Assembly: GCF_006475605.1 (NCBI RefSeq)
Contig: NZ_SSBC01000010.1
Coordinates: forward strand, 992,001 to 1,056,000
Direction of reading: 5' to 3'
Source of the DNA: Asticcacaulis tiandongensis
GTDB lineage: Bacteria > Pseudomonadota > Alphaproteobacteria > Caulobacterales > Caulobacteraceae
DNA: 64,000 nt
Shown here: positions 53,464-61,943 of the stretch, piece by piece
Position numbering within the stretch: the first letter of the stretch is position 1
Layout: each line of letters starts with the position of its first letter
Notes under the pieces: model-generated
Database searches by the model: none
What the model was told of the DNA's origin: nothing
The model's input: the letters and a program-made list of their open reading frames with translations, nothing else
Program-made: the position numbers and the translations under genes

Positions 53464-53772
53464 TTAAGAAACGGTCGGCGTCGAATTCGCCGCAGCCGGT
53501 TCACCCTTGGCGCGCACTTCGGAGACCAGCCCCTTAACGACACGCACATTCACGCCCGAAGCGATTTCGACCATGACCTCGGCGTCTTCAACGCGGGTGA
53601 TTTTCCCGATGATGCCGCTCGACAACACCACCGTGTCATTGCGCTTCAGGCCAGCGATCTTGGTCTGATGTTCCTTGGCGCGCTTTTGCTGCGGGCGGAT
53701 GATAAGGAAGTACATCAGTGCGAAAATCGCAACGAAAGGCAGAATACTGACGATAGGGTTGTTCGGATCCAA
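53464..53772 (-). CDS. yajC: YajC, preprotein translocase subunit
   Basis: Small SecDF-associated membrane protein of 102 residues. One transmembrane helix (IVSILPFVAIFALMYFLIIR), then RPQQKRAKEHQTKIAGLKRN and DTVVLSSGIIGKITRVEDAE. TTG 53772 is the start, with AGGAG about nine bases upstream; no ATG is in place. It precedes secDF by 108 bases. Confidence 0.93.
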   Translation of the reverse strand: MDPNNPIVSILPFVAIFALMYFLIIRPQQKRAKEHQTKIAGLKRNDTVVLSSGIIGKITRVEDAEVMVEIASGVNVRVVKGLVSEVRAKGEPAAANSTPTVS

Positions 53773-53873
53773 GGCGGGATTCTCCTGATACCTGTTATAA
53801 GCTGCTTGCGTTGATATAGCTGGCCTTAGATAGGCGCAACATAAAAAACGTCAATGGGCTTACCGATTCCTTA

Positions 53874-55046
53874 TCAGGGCAGTACCAGCGACGGATCGAT
53901 CGGTTTGGCGATATCTGTGGACGGCGTATAGCGGATCTCGAAATGCAGTTGCGGCTTATCCACAGCGCCGGTGCGCCCGAGCGTGCCGATGGTTTCGCCC
54001 TGTGCCACCTTCTGGCCGGTTTTCACCTTGATGGAAGCCATATGCAGATAGCCGCTGTAGAAGCCATCATCATGCTTGATGTAGATGGTGTTACCAAGTT
54101 CCTTCATCTGGTCTCCGACATAGATGACCGATCCGGCCGCCGTTGAGACAACCGTTGCGCCTTCCGGCCCGCCGATATTGATACCGTCATTGCGCACATT
54201 GGTAGCCAACTGACCGAAGGGTACTAGAATCTGCCCCTTATAGGGCCAGATAAACCGCCCCTTACCCAGTCTGACGATCTCGGCCTGATTGGGGAAGGCG
54301 CCGGAGACGGCGGGTTTAGGGGCCTGGGCCGGAGCTGGCGTGACCGGTTTCGGTGCCGCAGGCGGTGTCACTGTGGTCGTGGTCGTCGTGGTGGTGGTCG
54401 TTGCCGGAGCCGTGGGTGTCACGACGGGCTTGGGCTGAGCCGCGGGCGTTGCCGGTTTAGCAGCGGGCGTAGCGGCAGCGGCCTTCTGAACCTTAACCAG
54501 CGCCTTACCCGTGGCCCGCTCTTCGACACCCTTATCGACAGCCGTAGCGGGCAGCAGAATTTTCTGCCCCGGACGGGTTACGGAATCAGCCGACAGACCA
54601 TTCAACTGATAGATATTACGGATAGGAACGCCGAACCGACGCGACACGCCAAACAGGGTGTCGCCCGCTTGAAGTGAATAGATATAGCCGTCCTGAACCG
54701 ACTGCGTGGTCGCGGCGGTCGGTGGCGGAGGCGGAGGCGGTGGAGTCTGGGTGGTTGAGGGTGGCGGCGGCAGATTGGTGGAGGTAATCGCCCCCTGACT
54801 GCCTGTGCCTGTAACGGCTGGCCCCTGATCGGATACCTGAGGCACACTGGCCTCAGGGGCGGTTGGCATGGGGATAGGCTGCGTCGAGGCCGGGCGGTCT
54901 TCCATATAAACCGGATATTGCGGTTTCACCGTCCTGTTAGTGGTGCAGCCCATAAGGCACAGCGCACTCACCAGACCAATGCCGCCTGCGATCCACTGCC
55001 CTGACCGTGGCTTTACGGTTTGAATTTCACGGGTCACGGCGCGCAT
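53874..55046 (-). CDS. LysM and degenerate M23 lipoprotein (NlpD/LdpF-like)
   Basis: A 390-residue lipoprotein: lipobox CLMGC with Cys34, a Pro-rich linker, a LysM domain (about 127-172, YSLQAGDTLFGVSRRFGVPI), a long Ala/Pro/Thr linker with a run of ten Thr, and a C-terminal M23 (LytM) domain (about 265-390). The M23 metal site is degenerate: RNDGINIGG replaces the His-x3-Asp motif and QLHFEIRY replaces the His-x-His motif. It is therefore likely an amidase activator, as NlpD is in E. coli. ATG 55046 with GGGAG upstream. The neighbours pcm and surE fit NlpD synteny. Confidence 0.9.
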   Translation of the reverse strand: MRAVTREIQTVKPRSGQWIAGGIGLVSALCLMGCTTNRTVKPQYPVYMEDRPASTQPIPMPTAPEASVPQVSDQGPAVTGTGSQGAITSTNLPPPPSTTQTPPPPPPPPTAATTQSVQDGYIYSLQAGDTLFGVSRRFGVPIRNIYQLNGLSADSVTRPGQKILLPATAVDKGVEERATGKALVKVQKAAAATPAAKPATPAAQPKPVVTPTAPATTTTTTTTTTVTPPAAPKPVTPAPAQAPKPAVSGAFPNQAEIVRLGKGRFIWPYKGQILVPFGQLATNVRNDGINIGGPEGATVVSTAAGSVIYVGDQMKELGNTIYIKHDDGFYSGYLHMASIKVKTGQKVAQGETIGTLGRTGAVDKPQLHFEIRYTPSTDIAKPIDPSLVLP

Positions 55047-55259
55047 CAATATATCTCCCGACACAAAAGGCTTAACGGTTCATTCACGATACTTATGTGC
55101 CAATTATGGATAACGAAAGGTTATCAAGGGCGGCAATCGACCGGCTGATGGGGGATTATAATCAAAAAAATTAGTCCGCTTTGCATCCATAGCCCTGACG
55201 GCGGACATTAAGTTACAGGAGGGGGCACGAACGTGTCCCCATAAATCAGAGGACAAATT

Positions 55260-55634
55260 ATGGAAAACCTGTTTCATGCCTATTGGTGGCTGATTTTTCC
55301 AGTACTCGGTATGCCGCTGGGCATGGGCATGGGCTACTGGGCCATCTATAATCAGCGCAAAGTCAAGACTGAAACCATCAAACTGATCCAGACCTATCTG
55401 GAACAGGGCAAGGAACCGCCACCGGAATTGCTGGCGACGCTGAATGACATGCCCAAGGGCGGCAAGGACAGTCTGACAACCATTGCCGTCTTCAGCGCCC
55501 TGAGCGCCGCCTTCGGTTATTTCAGCTTTAACGGCGGCGGGCCTCTGTTCATGGCGCTGGCCATCGGCTTTGGCGTCGGTGCGGTCATTGCCCTGATTTC
55601 AGCCATCATCAAACACAAGCAGGGTAAGGGCTGA
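55260..55634 (+). CDS. Membrane protein of the ECF module
   Basis: A 124-residue protein with an N-terminal transmembrane helix (WWLIFPVLGMPLGMGMGYWA), a charged helix (KTETIKLIQTYLEQGKEPPP) and a C-terminal pair of hydrophobic segments (TIAVFSALSAAFGYFSFNGG, FMALAIGFGVGAVIALISAI). Unrecognised. ATG 55260 with AGAGGA upstream. It ends four bases before the sigma factor gene and is very probably co-transcribed with it. It might sense or relay a membrane signal (inference). Confidence 0.65.
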   Translation: MENLFHAYWWLIFPVLGMPLGMGMGYWAIYNQRKVKTETIKLIQTYLEQGKEPPPELLATLNDMPKGGKDSLTTIAVFSALSAAFGYFSFNGGGPLFMALAIGFGVGAVIALISAIIKHKQGKG

Positions 55635-55638
55635 TTTA

Positions 55639-56163
55639 ATGTCCGATGCCCGCCTAGACAGGGCACGCAAAGGCTCGTCACAGGCCTTTGCGCAACTGGT
55701 GTCCGAACACCAGCAGGCGGTGCGATTGTTCCTCAGACGGCTGGTATCTGTCCCCGAAGATGCCGACGATCTGGCTCAGGAAAGCTTCGTCACCGCCTGG
55801 CAGAAACTGGACGCCCTTGAGCAAGGCGTCTCTTTTCGTACATTTGTCTGTGGCATTGCCTACCGCAAGGCGCTGAATGCGCGCCGCCAGCGGATGCGCC
55901 ACAGCACCCGCGACACGCAATGGCACGACCTGCAACCCGACCGGACACGCCCTGAGCATGAGACCCGTTTATCATTAGAGGTCGCCCTGAAACAATTGCC
56001 GCTCGATCAGCGGGCGGCGGTGTGCCTGTGTGTCGCAGAAAACCATAGCCATGCCGAAGCTGCCGCCATTCTGGGGCTTCCCATCGGCACCGTAAAATCG
56101 CATATTAAGCGTGGCCGCTCGCACCTGTGCCAGTTACTCGGAGTACCTGACCATGAGCAATGA
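55639..56163 (+). CDS. ECF (extracytoplasmic function) sigma factor
   Basis: A 174-residue sigma factor with region 2 (LRRLVSVPEDADDLAQESFV, TAWQKL) and region 4 (LKQLPLDQRAAVCLCVAENH, HAEAAAILGLPIGTVKSHIK). No region 1 or 3, as for ECF factors. ATG 55639. A gene for a small membrane protein overlaps its end. The ECF group and target promoter are not determined from sequence; a GGGGCAC-GAAC-GTGTCCCC dyad near 55225 lies upstream of the module. Confidence 0.92.
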   Translation: MSDARLDRARKGSSQAFAQLVSEHQQAVRLFLRRLVSVPEDADDLAQESFVTAWQKLDALEQGVSFRTFVCGIAYRKALNARRQRMRHSTRDTQWHDLQPDRTRPEHETRLSLEVALKQLPLDQRAAVCLCVAENHSHAEAAAILGLPIGTVKSHIKRGRSHLCQLLGVPDHEQ

Positions 56164-56455
56164 TCCCCTGAAAGCCCTGTTTGAAGCTGATGCCACGCGC
56201 CGTCCCGCCGTACCGGCTCATGATCCGGTTTTCCAGATGCGTGTGCTTGAGGCTGTGTCCCGAAAGCATTACCGTCAGCAGCAGGTCCGGCTGGCCCTGA
56301 GCTGCGGATTGTTCACCCTCATACTTGGGTTGCTGGCGCCCTATCTGGCGGAAGGTTTCGCGCATATCGCCCCGCAGCAGGGCCTGATGGTGACCGCCAT
56401 TCTGATCACCTTGCCGTCGTTTATCCTGCTGTTCCGTAAGGGCCTGAAACTTTAG
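56153..56455 (+). CDS. Small membrane protein, possible anti-sigma factor
   Basis: A 100-residue protein: a soluble N-terminus (PLKALFEADATRRPAVPAHD), a basic stretch (RKHYRQQQVRL), then two transmembrane helices (ALSCGLFTLILGLLAPYLAE, MVTAILITLPSFILLF). Its ATG lies inside the sigma gene (11-base overlap), so the two are coupled. Gene order and membrane topology are as expected for a membrane anti-sigma factor. The typical zinc anti-sigma motif is absent. Its stop overlaps the convergent pcm stop by four bases. Confidence 0.6.
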   Translation: MSNDPLKALFEADATRRPAVPAHDPVFQMRVLEAVSRKHYRQQQVRLALSCGLFTLILGLLAPYLAEGFAHIAPQQGLMVTAILITLPSFILLFRKGLKL

Positions 56456-57129
56456 GCCTCCTTGGCGACACCGGCGATCAGCGGCACAAAGCGTACCTCG
56501 CCCAGGTCTTCGGTCAGGTAACTATCATCTTTGCGGGTATAACGCAGCAGGCGTTGCACGGAACCGCGCCCCTGAGGCCCGACCATGATGCCGTTGTTTT
56601 TTAGCTGCGCCAGCAGAGGCAGAGGTTCTTCGGGCAGGGCGGCGGTGACCAGAATACGGTCGAACGGTGCCTGTTCCGGCCAGCCTTCCCAGCCGTCGCC
56701 AAAGCGATAGATAATGTTTTCCAGCATCAGGCGTTTGTGGCGCGTTTCGGCCTCAACCATCAAAGAGCGATAACGTTCAATGGTGTACACATAGCGCACC
56801 AGCCGCGACAGAATCGCCGTCTGGTAGCCTGAGCCAGTGCCGATTTCCAGAACGCGATGCCGCCCCTCAAGCTTGAGGGCCTGCGTCATCAGGGCAACGA
56901 TATAGGGCTGGGAAATCGTCTGGCCACAGTTGATGGGAATGGCGGAATCTTCCCACGACCGGTCGAGAAACAGGTCGGGCACGAACAGGTCACGCGGCGT
57001 ATATTCCAACGCATGCAACAGGCGCTCATCGGCAATGCCCTGCGCCTTAAGGCTGGTCAGCAAGCGCTCAATGCGGGTTTGCGGGGCTTCGTCCGCACTT
57101 TCATCAATCCCAGCACTCTTATCAATCAT
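56452..57129 (-). CDS. pcm: Protein-L-isoaspartate O-methyltransferase
   Basis: Repairs isoaspartyl damage in proteins using SAM. The 225 residues show the substrate-binding DSAIPINCGQTISQPYIVAL, the SAM loop HRVLEIGTGSGYQTAILSRL, YTIERYRSLMVEAE, and a C-terminal part ending LGEVRFVPLIAGVAKE. ATG 57129 overlaps the surE end by eight bases. Confidence 0.94.
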   Translation of the reverse strand: MIDKSAGIDESADEAPQTRIERLLTSLKAQGIADERLLHALEYTPRDLFVPDLFLDRSWEDSAIPINCGQTISQPYIVALMTQALKLEGRHRVLEIGTGSGYQTAILSRLVRYVYTIERYRSLMVEAETRHKRLMLENIIYRFGDGWEGWPEQAPFDRILVTAALPEEPLPLLAQLKNNGIMVGPQGRGSVQRLLRYTRKDDSYLTEDLGEVRFVPLIAGVAKEA

Positions 57130-57925
57130 TGACAGACTCCGATCTGACGACCTTTTTCGGTACCGCGCCCCCTAATACCCCTTTGAACGAATTAAGCGTT
57201 TCATAATGGGTCAGGTCAAGATGCAAAGGTGTGACCGAGATTCGGTTTTCGGCAACGGCCTTAAGGTCAGTACCGTCAAGCAGCTGGTTTTCCTGCGCTT
57301 CAAAATCAAGCCAGTAATAGTCACGGCCGCGCGGATCGACGCGTTTGACGGCATGAAGTTCGTGCAGGTCACGAAACCCCTGACGGGTCAGTTCAACACC
57401 GGCCACCACATCGTCATCACAGTCGGGAAAGTTAATGTTGAAGATGATGTTTTTATGCCAACCCTTTGACAACAGGGCGCTGATGACCGGCGCGCCATGG
57501 TGGCGTGACGCTTCCCACTGGGCTTCGATGTCCATATCGAAATCCAGACACTGCGACAGGGCGATAGACGGGACACCAAGGCTCATGCCCTGTAAAGCGC
57601 CGGCGACGGTTCCCGAAAGGGTCACATCCTGCGCCAGATTGAACCCGCGATTAACGCCCGACAGCACCAGATCAGGCGGCGACGGCAGGAGGTCATTGAC
57701 CGCAATCTGAACGCAGTCGGTCGGTGTGCCATTGACCGCAAAGGTCTTTTCGTCGCGGCGAATGGCGCGCAACGGATCGTGCAGGGTGATCCCCCTTCCC
57801 TTGCCCGACTGTTCGTACAGCGGCGCGCAGGTCCAGACGTCATCGCTTAGGGCGCGGGCGATTTCATGCAGCACCTTCAGGCCATAGGCGTCGATACCGT
57901 CGTCGTTGGTCAGAAGGATACGCAT
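57122..57925 (-). CDS. surE: 5'/3'-nucleotidase SurE
   Basis: Metal-dependent nucleotidase/exopolyphosphatase linked to stress survival. The 267 residues show LLTNDDGIDAYGLKVLHEIA, the substrate loop NGTPTDCVQIAVNDL, VLSGVNRGFNLAQDVTLSGT and the later GTVAGALQGMSLGVPSIALS. ATG 57925. It lies 15 bases after serS in the same direction. Confidence 0.95.
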   Translation of the reverse strand: MRILLTNDDGIDAYGLKVLHEIARALSDDVWTCAPLYEQSGKGRGITLHDPLRAIRRDEKTFAVNGTPTDCVQIAVNDLLPSPPDLVLSGVNRGFNLAQDVTLSGTVAGALQGMSLGVPSIALSQCLDFDMDIEAQWEASRHHGAPVISALLSKGWHKNIIFNINFPDCDDDVVAGVELTRQGFRDLHELHAVKRVDPRGRDYYWLDFEAQENQLLDGTDLKAVAENRISVTPLHLDLTHYETLNSFKGVLGGAVPKKVVRSESVND

Positions 57926-57940
57926 GCTACAGTCTCCGGC

Positions 57941-59239
57941 TTATCCGATGTGTGTCAGGCCGCCCATATAGGGTTGCAGGACGGACGGAATGGCAATGCG
58001 GCCGTTTTCGTCCTGATAGTTTTCCATGATGGCCACCAGCGTCCGGCCAACCGCCAGACCGGAGCCATTAAGCGTATGGGCAAAGCGTGTGCCTTTTTCG
58101 CCGGTTTTGCGGATACGCGCATCCATGCGACGGGCCTGAAAATCACCGCAGTTCGAGACGCTGGAGATTTCGCGATAGGTATCCTGCGACGGCAACCACA
58201 CCTCAAGGTCAAAAGTTTTACGCGCGCCAAAGCCCATATCACCGGTGCAGAGCAGCATAGTACGGAACGGCAGTTCCAGTTTTTTCAGGATGGTTTCGGC
58301 ATTATCGACCATGCGATCATGTTCGGCAGCGGATTGTTCCGGCGTGGTGATCGACACCAGTTCAACCTTCTGGAACTGATGCTGGCGGATCATACCCTTG
58401 GTGTCACGGCCAGCAGAGCCTGCCTCAGCGCGGAAGCAGTTGGTCAGGGCCGTCAGACGCAGCGGCAGTTCTTCTTCGGACGTGATGGCTTCGCGTACGA
58501 GGTTGGTAAGTGACACTTCGGCGGTCGGGATGAGGTAGTGTTCAACCGTTGTCTTGAACAGGTCTTCTTCAAACTTAGGCAATTGCCCAGTCCCGTACAG
58601 CGCATGATCGCGCACCAGAACCGGCGGATTGACTTCCAGATAGCCATGCTCAGAAGTCTGAACGTCAAGCATCCATTGACCAATGGCGCGTTCCAGACGG
58701 GCCAGCTGCCCCTTAAGGACGACGAACCGCGCACCGGAAATTTTTGCGGCAGCTTCAAAATCCATCATTGATCCGAAGGCGGCTTTCAGCGTCTCACCGA
58801 GATCGGCATGATCCTTGGGGGCAAAGGCCAGCTTTGTCGGCGCGCCATGAGTGCGCACTTCGACATTACCGGCTTCGTCTTCGCCTTGCGGGACCTCTTC
58901 AAACGGCAGGTTTGGCAGAGACGCCAGCAGGTCGCGCAAGTTCACATCGGCTGTGCGTTCGTCTTCCTGCGCCGCTGCGATACCGCCCTTAAGGGCCTCA
59001 ACCTCAGCCATTAGTTCCGAGGCACGGGCCTCATCCTTTTGTGCCTTGGCCTTGCCGATTTCACCCGACAGCTTTTTTAGTTGGGCCTGATTGGTTTCAA
59101 ACGCCGTCTTGGCGGCACGCAAGGCCTTATCAAGCGACAGAAGCTGTTCGACATCAGCGGTCGCGGATGTGCGGCCACGCGATTCCCAGCCCTTGATGTA
59201 GGTTTCAGGTGTTTCGCGGAGGGCTTTGATATCGTGCAT
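57941..59239 (-). CDS. serS: Seryl-tRNA synthetase
   Basis: Charges tRNA(Ser) and tRNA(Sec). The 432 residues have the N-terminal coiled coil (about 30-110), [14 protein letters not shown], the class II motif 2 region ([20 protein letters not shown] with HQFQKVELV) and motif 3 ([20 protein letters not shown]). ATG 59239; the longer frame upstream runs through a repeat. Confidence 0.97.
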   Translation of the reverse strand: MHDIKALRETPETYIKGWESRGRTSATADVEQLLSLDKALRAAKTAFETNQAQLKKLSGEIGKAKAQKDEARASELMAEVEALKGGIAAAQEDERTADVNLRDLLASLPNLPFEEVPQGEDEAGNVEVRTHGAPTKLAFAPKDHADLGETLKAAFGSMMDFEAAAKISGARFVVLKGQLARLERAIGQWMLDVQTSEHGYLEVNPPVLVRDHALYGTGQLPKFEEDLFKTTVEHYLIPTAEVSLTNLVREAITSEEELPLRLTALTNCFRAEAGSAGRDTKGMIRQHQFQKVELVSITTPEQSAAEHDRMVDNAETILKKLELPFRTMLLCTGDMGFGARKTFDLEVWLPSQDTYREISSVSNCGDFQARRMDARIRKTGEKGTRFAHTLNGSGLAVGRTLVAIMENYQDENGRIAIPSVLQPYMGGLTHIG

Positions 59240-59260
59240 GTCTGTTCTCTGAAAATATTG

Positions 59261-59391
59261 CCCCTCCCCCCCCTTCGGGGTCCCCCCTCCCCGTAACACA
59301 GGGAGGGATGAGGAGCCATGTTTATGCCTCCCCGTTTACGAGGAAGGGGGCATTGAGCGCAAGCGAAATGACGGAAGGGGGAAGCCCCCGT
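59261..59391. repeat. Two adjacent palindromic elements between tatC and serS
   Basis: A first block at 59261-59313 (CCCCTCCCCCCCCTTCGGGG, CCTCCCCGTAACACAGGGAG) and a second at 59327-59391 (CCTCCCCGTTTACGAGGAAG, GAAATGACGGAAGGGGGAAG). Same family as the other intergenic copies, each eroded. Confidence 0.75.
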
Positions 59392-59392
59392 C

Positions 59393-60280
59393 CTAGTCCG
59401 CGCGACGCGATTCGATGATCTTCACGCACCAGATCGAAATTTCGTACAGAAGTACAATCGGGATCGCCAGCATCAACTGCGAAATCGGGTCTGGGGGCGT
59501 GACGATGGCGGCCACAATCACAATGCCCAGAATCGCATAACGGCGGCCTTCGCGCAGCAATTGCGAGGTGACCATGCCCGACAAGCCCAAAAGCGTCAGT
59601 ACCACTGGCAACTGAAAACACAGGCCAAAGGCCAGCATCAGGGTGGTGACCAGAGAGAGATATTCTGACACCTTAGGCATCAGTTGCACCGACACACCGG
59701 CATCACCGAAAATCTGCTGGTTCAGGGAGAACCACAGAACCATTGGCAAAATGACATAATAGACAAGCAAGGCCCCGATCAGAAACAGCACCGGTGCCGC
59801 AATCAGGAACGGTACAAAGGCGTTGCGTTCGCGCTTATAGAGGCCCGGCGCGACGAAGCGATAGACCTGCCAGGCGAGCATAGGGAAGCTGAGGATTACC
59901 GCACCGAAACCGGCCATTTTCAGCTTGGTGAACAGGAACTCAAGCGGTGCCGTATAGATCAGCGACAATTCGCCGGGCGTACCGGCTTCTTTCATGCCCA
60001 GCAGCACGAAAATAAGGTCGAATGGCCCCGCACCGTGCCCACCACTTTCCTTTTGCGCCGCCAGAATACGGCTGGCGACCTCAAAAGGGTGCAGCAGGAA
60101 CAGATAGATCGGCTCGGCCAACGCAAAACACAGGATGAAGGCCAGAATAAAGGCCACGACCATCCAGATGAGGCGCGAACGCAGCTCAATCAGGTGATCC
60201 ATTAAAGGCGCACGGGACGATTCGATATCAGCTTCATCCGGATCGAAGTCAGGATCGGCGGGCACAATATCCTTAGTCAT
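59393..60280 (-). CDS. tatC: TatC, twin-arginine translocase core
   Basis: Six-helix receptor for twin-arginine signal peptides. The 295 residues show APLMDHLIELRSRLIWMVVA, GLYKRERNAFVPFL (basic loop), GFGAVILSFPMLAWQVYRFV, and LLREGRRYAILGIVIVAAIV with VTPPDPISQLMLAIPIVLLYE. ATG 60280 overlaps the tatB end by eight bases. A Tat-signal candidate in this window is the retropepsin-like protein. Confidence 0.95.
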   Translation of the reverse strand: MTKDIVPADPDFDPDEADIESSRAPLMDHLIELRSRLIWMVVAFILAFILCFALAEPIYLFLLHPFEVASRILAAQKESGGHGAGPFDLIFVLLGMKEAGTPGELSLIYTAPLEFLFTKLKMAGFGAVILSFPMLAWQVYRFVAPGLYKRERNAFVPFLIAAPVLFLIGALLVYYVILPMVLWFSLNQQIFGDAGVSVQLMPKVSEYLSLVTTLMLAFGLCFQLPVVLTLLGLSGMVTSQLLREGRRYAILGIVIVAAIVTPPDPISQLMLAIPIVLLYEISIWCVKIIESRRAD

Positions 60281-60875
60281 TTGTCACCTTCGCGCCCGTT
60301 GTTTTTTTAGGCGACGCTTTTTTGGGGGTCGCTTTTTTTGCTGCCGCCTTGGCGGGCGGCGCATCAGCCGCTACGGCTTTTTTACGCGGTGCCCGTTTTG
60401 GCTTCGCAGGTGCGCCGGCTTCGGACTGGGCCTCAGATTGGGCCTGAAGAGCGGCGGCCTTAGGCGACAGGATCGGCTTATCGAGCATCGGGTCATCATC
60501 AATCACTGCCGGACGGCCCAGATCCTCTTCGTCAGGAGACGGGACGTCCTTGGCGGCACTGTAGGACGGGCCTACGGGTTTGATGTTTTGATCGATCTCG
60601 GTTTCAATCTTGCGCATATCCTCGCGGATATCATCAAGCACCGGCGATACGGACTGACCGGAACGCAGGGCTTCGACCTCTTTGCGCAGGTCATCAAGCT
60701 CAGACTGGCGGGCCATGTCTTCGAAGCTGGTGCGAAATTCATCGGCCATAGAGCGCATTTTGGCCACGAAGCGACCGATCTGCCGCATAAGCTTTGGCAA
60801 ATCCTTAGGCCCCACGACAATGAGCGCCACAATCGCAATTAGTATAAGCTCAGAGCCGCCTATTCCGGGAAGCAT
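60273..60875 (-). CDS. tatB: TatB, twin-arginine translocase subunit
   Basis: A 200-residue single-span protein: MLPGIGGSELILIAIVALIV with the conserved Gly-Pro-Lys (GPKDLPKLM), an amphipathic helix (RQIGRFVAKMRSMADEF), and a long charged C-terminal tail rich in Ala, Pro and Lys (KAAAKKATPKKASPKKTTGA). ATG 60875 is preferred over a TTG further upstream. The low-complexity tail is common in alphaproteobacterial TatB. Confidence 0.92.
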   Translation of the reverse strand: MLPGIGGSELILIAIVALIVVGPKDLPKLMRQIGRFVAKMRSMADEFRTSFEDMARQSELDDLRKEVEALRSGQSVSPVLDDIREDMRKIETEIDQNIKPVGPSYSAAKDVPSPDEEDLGRPAVIDDDPMLDKPILSPKAAALQAQSEAQSEAGAPAKPKRAPRKKAVAADAPPAKAAAKKATPKKASPKKTTGAKVTND

Positions 60876-60977
60876 TCCATCCGGCCTTTGACACAAAGAA
60901 GGTAAGGACAAACGCGCCGCACAGTCTAACGGTGCAGCGCGATGTTTTCAGATCAGGTTACGACAAAGCCAGAAGGC

Positions 60978-61172
60978 TTATTTGTCGTCCTTGTCGGCGA
61001 CGATTTTCGCGTCTTTTTTCTCGGCTTCCGGTTCGTCTTTCAGACCGTCCTTGAACGCCCGAATCCCTTTGGCGGCATCGCCCATCAGACCGGAAAGCTT
61101 GCCACGGCCACCGAACAGCAACAGGGCGACGACGGCCACAATTGCCCAGTGCCAGATGCTAAAGCTACCCAT
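60978..61172 (-). CDS. tatA: TatA, twin-arginine translocase pore subunit
   Basis: A 64-residue protein: [20 protein letters not shown] then [20 protein letters not shown] and a charged C-terminus ([19 protein letters not shown]). ATG 61172 with GGAG upstream. It is separated from tatB by 102 bases containing a GCGC-GCAC/GTGC-GCGC dyad. Confidence 0.94.
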   Translation of the reverse strand: MGSFSIWHWAIVAVVALLLFGGRGKLSGLMGDAAKGIRAFKDGLKDEPEAEKKDAKIVADKDDK

Positions 61173-61289
61173 ATTAACGTCTCCTACTCACTTGATTGCC
61201 CCTCTTATAGGCGTAGTTTAACCACACTTCAAAGCAAAATTGGGACCTATTCTCTAAGAGGGTATCACGCATCCATTTTGTCGTGGACT

Positions 61290-61943
61290 TCAGGACTTGC
61301 CTTCAATGGCGCTGTCGAAGAAATCCTGTGCAAACTCGACCTGTTCCATGTCATCCTGATCAATGGGGTCTTCGGCTTCACGCGTGCCTGACGGGTCGGG
61401 AATCACGAAATCGGACGGCACATTAAGATCAAGCAGCCCTGCCGCCCGCATATCCGCAGCCCCCGGCAGGTCCGTGAGGCTCGGTAATGAGAAGGTTTCA
61501 AGAAAATGTTCAGTGGTGCCATAGGTGACCGGACGCCCCGGTGACCGCCTGCGCCCCCTCAGGCGTATGAGGTTCATCTCAAGCAGCACATCCAGCGTGC
61601 CGCGCGACAGCCCTACGCCGCGCACATTTTCGACCTCGGCGCGGGTCACGGGCTGGTGATAGGCGATAATGGCAAGGGTTTCGAGCGCGGCCTTGGACAG
61701 CTTGCGCGGTTCTTCGCGTTCCTCAACCATCAGGTAGCCGAGGTCAGGCGCGGTGCGAAACTGCCATTTGTCGGCAATGATCTCAAGCGTCACGCCGCGA
61801 CCGGCATAGCGGCCTTTTAACGCCGCCAGCGCCTTACCGACGTCGGCGCCTTCGGGCAGGCGACGTTGCAGGTCTGCGGCCGAAAGCGGGCCTGCGGCAG
61901 CAAACAGCAGGGCTTCGACGGCGCGTTCGGTCAGGTCAGTCAT
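61290..61943 (-). CDS. scpB: ScpB, chromosome segregation and condensation protein
   Basis: Kleisin-associated subunit of the SMC complex. The 217 residues hold two winged-helix domains (AVEALLFAAAGPLSAADLQR, EPRKLSKAALETLAIIAYHQ) and the family stretch PVTRAEVENVRGVGLSRGTL, then GRPVTYGTTEHFLETFSLPS. ATG 61943 overlaps scpA by four bases. The acidic C-terminal tail is variable. Confidence 0.93.
   Translation of the reverse strand: MTDLTERAVEALLFAAAGPLSAADLQRRLPEGADVGKALAALKGRYAGRGVTLEIIADKWQFRTAPDLGYLMVEEREEPRKLSKAALETLAIIAYHQPVTRAEVENVRGVGLSRGTLDVLLEMNLIRLRGRRRSPGRPVTYGTTEHFLETFSLPSLTDLPGAADMRAAGLLDLNVPSDFVIPDPSGTREAEDPIDQDDMEQVEFAQDFFDSAIEGKS

Noticed and set aside
53955-53963. TTATCCACA, a DnaA-box sequence
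   Set aside because: It lies inside the LysM/M23 coding region, stands alone, and there is no origin-like A+T-rich cluster.
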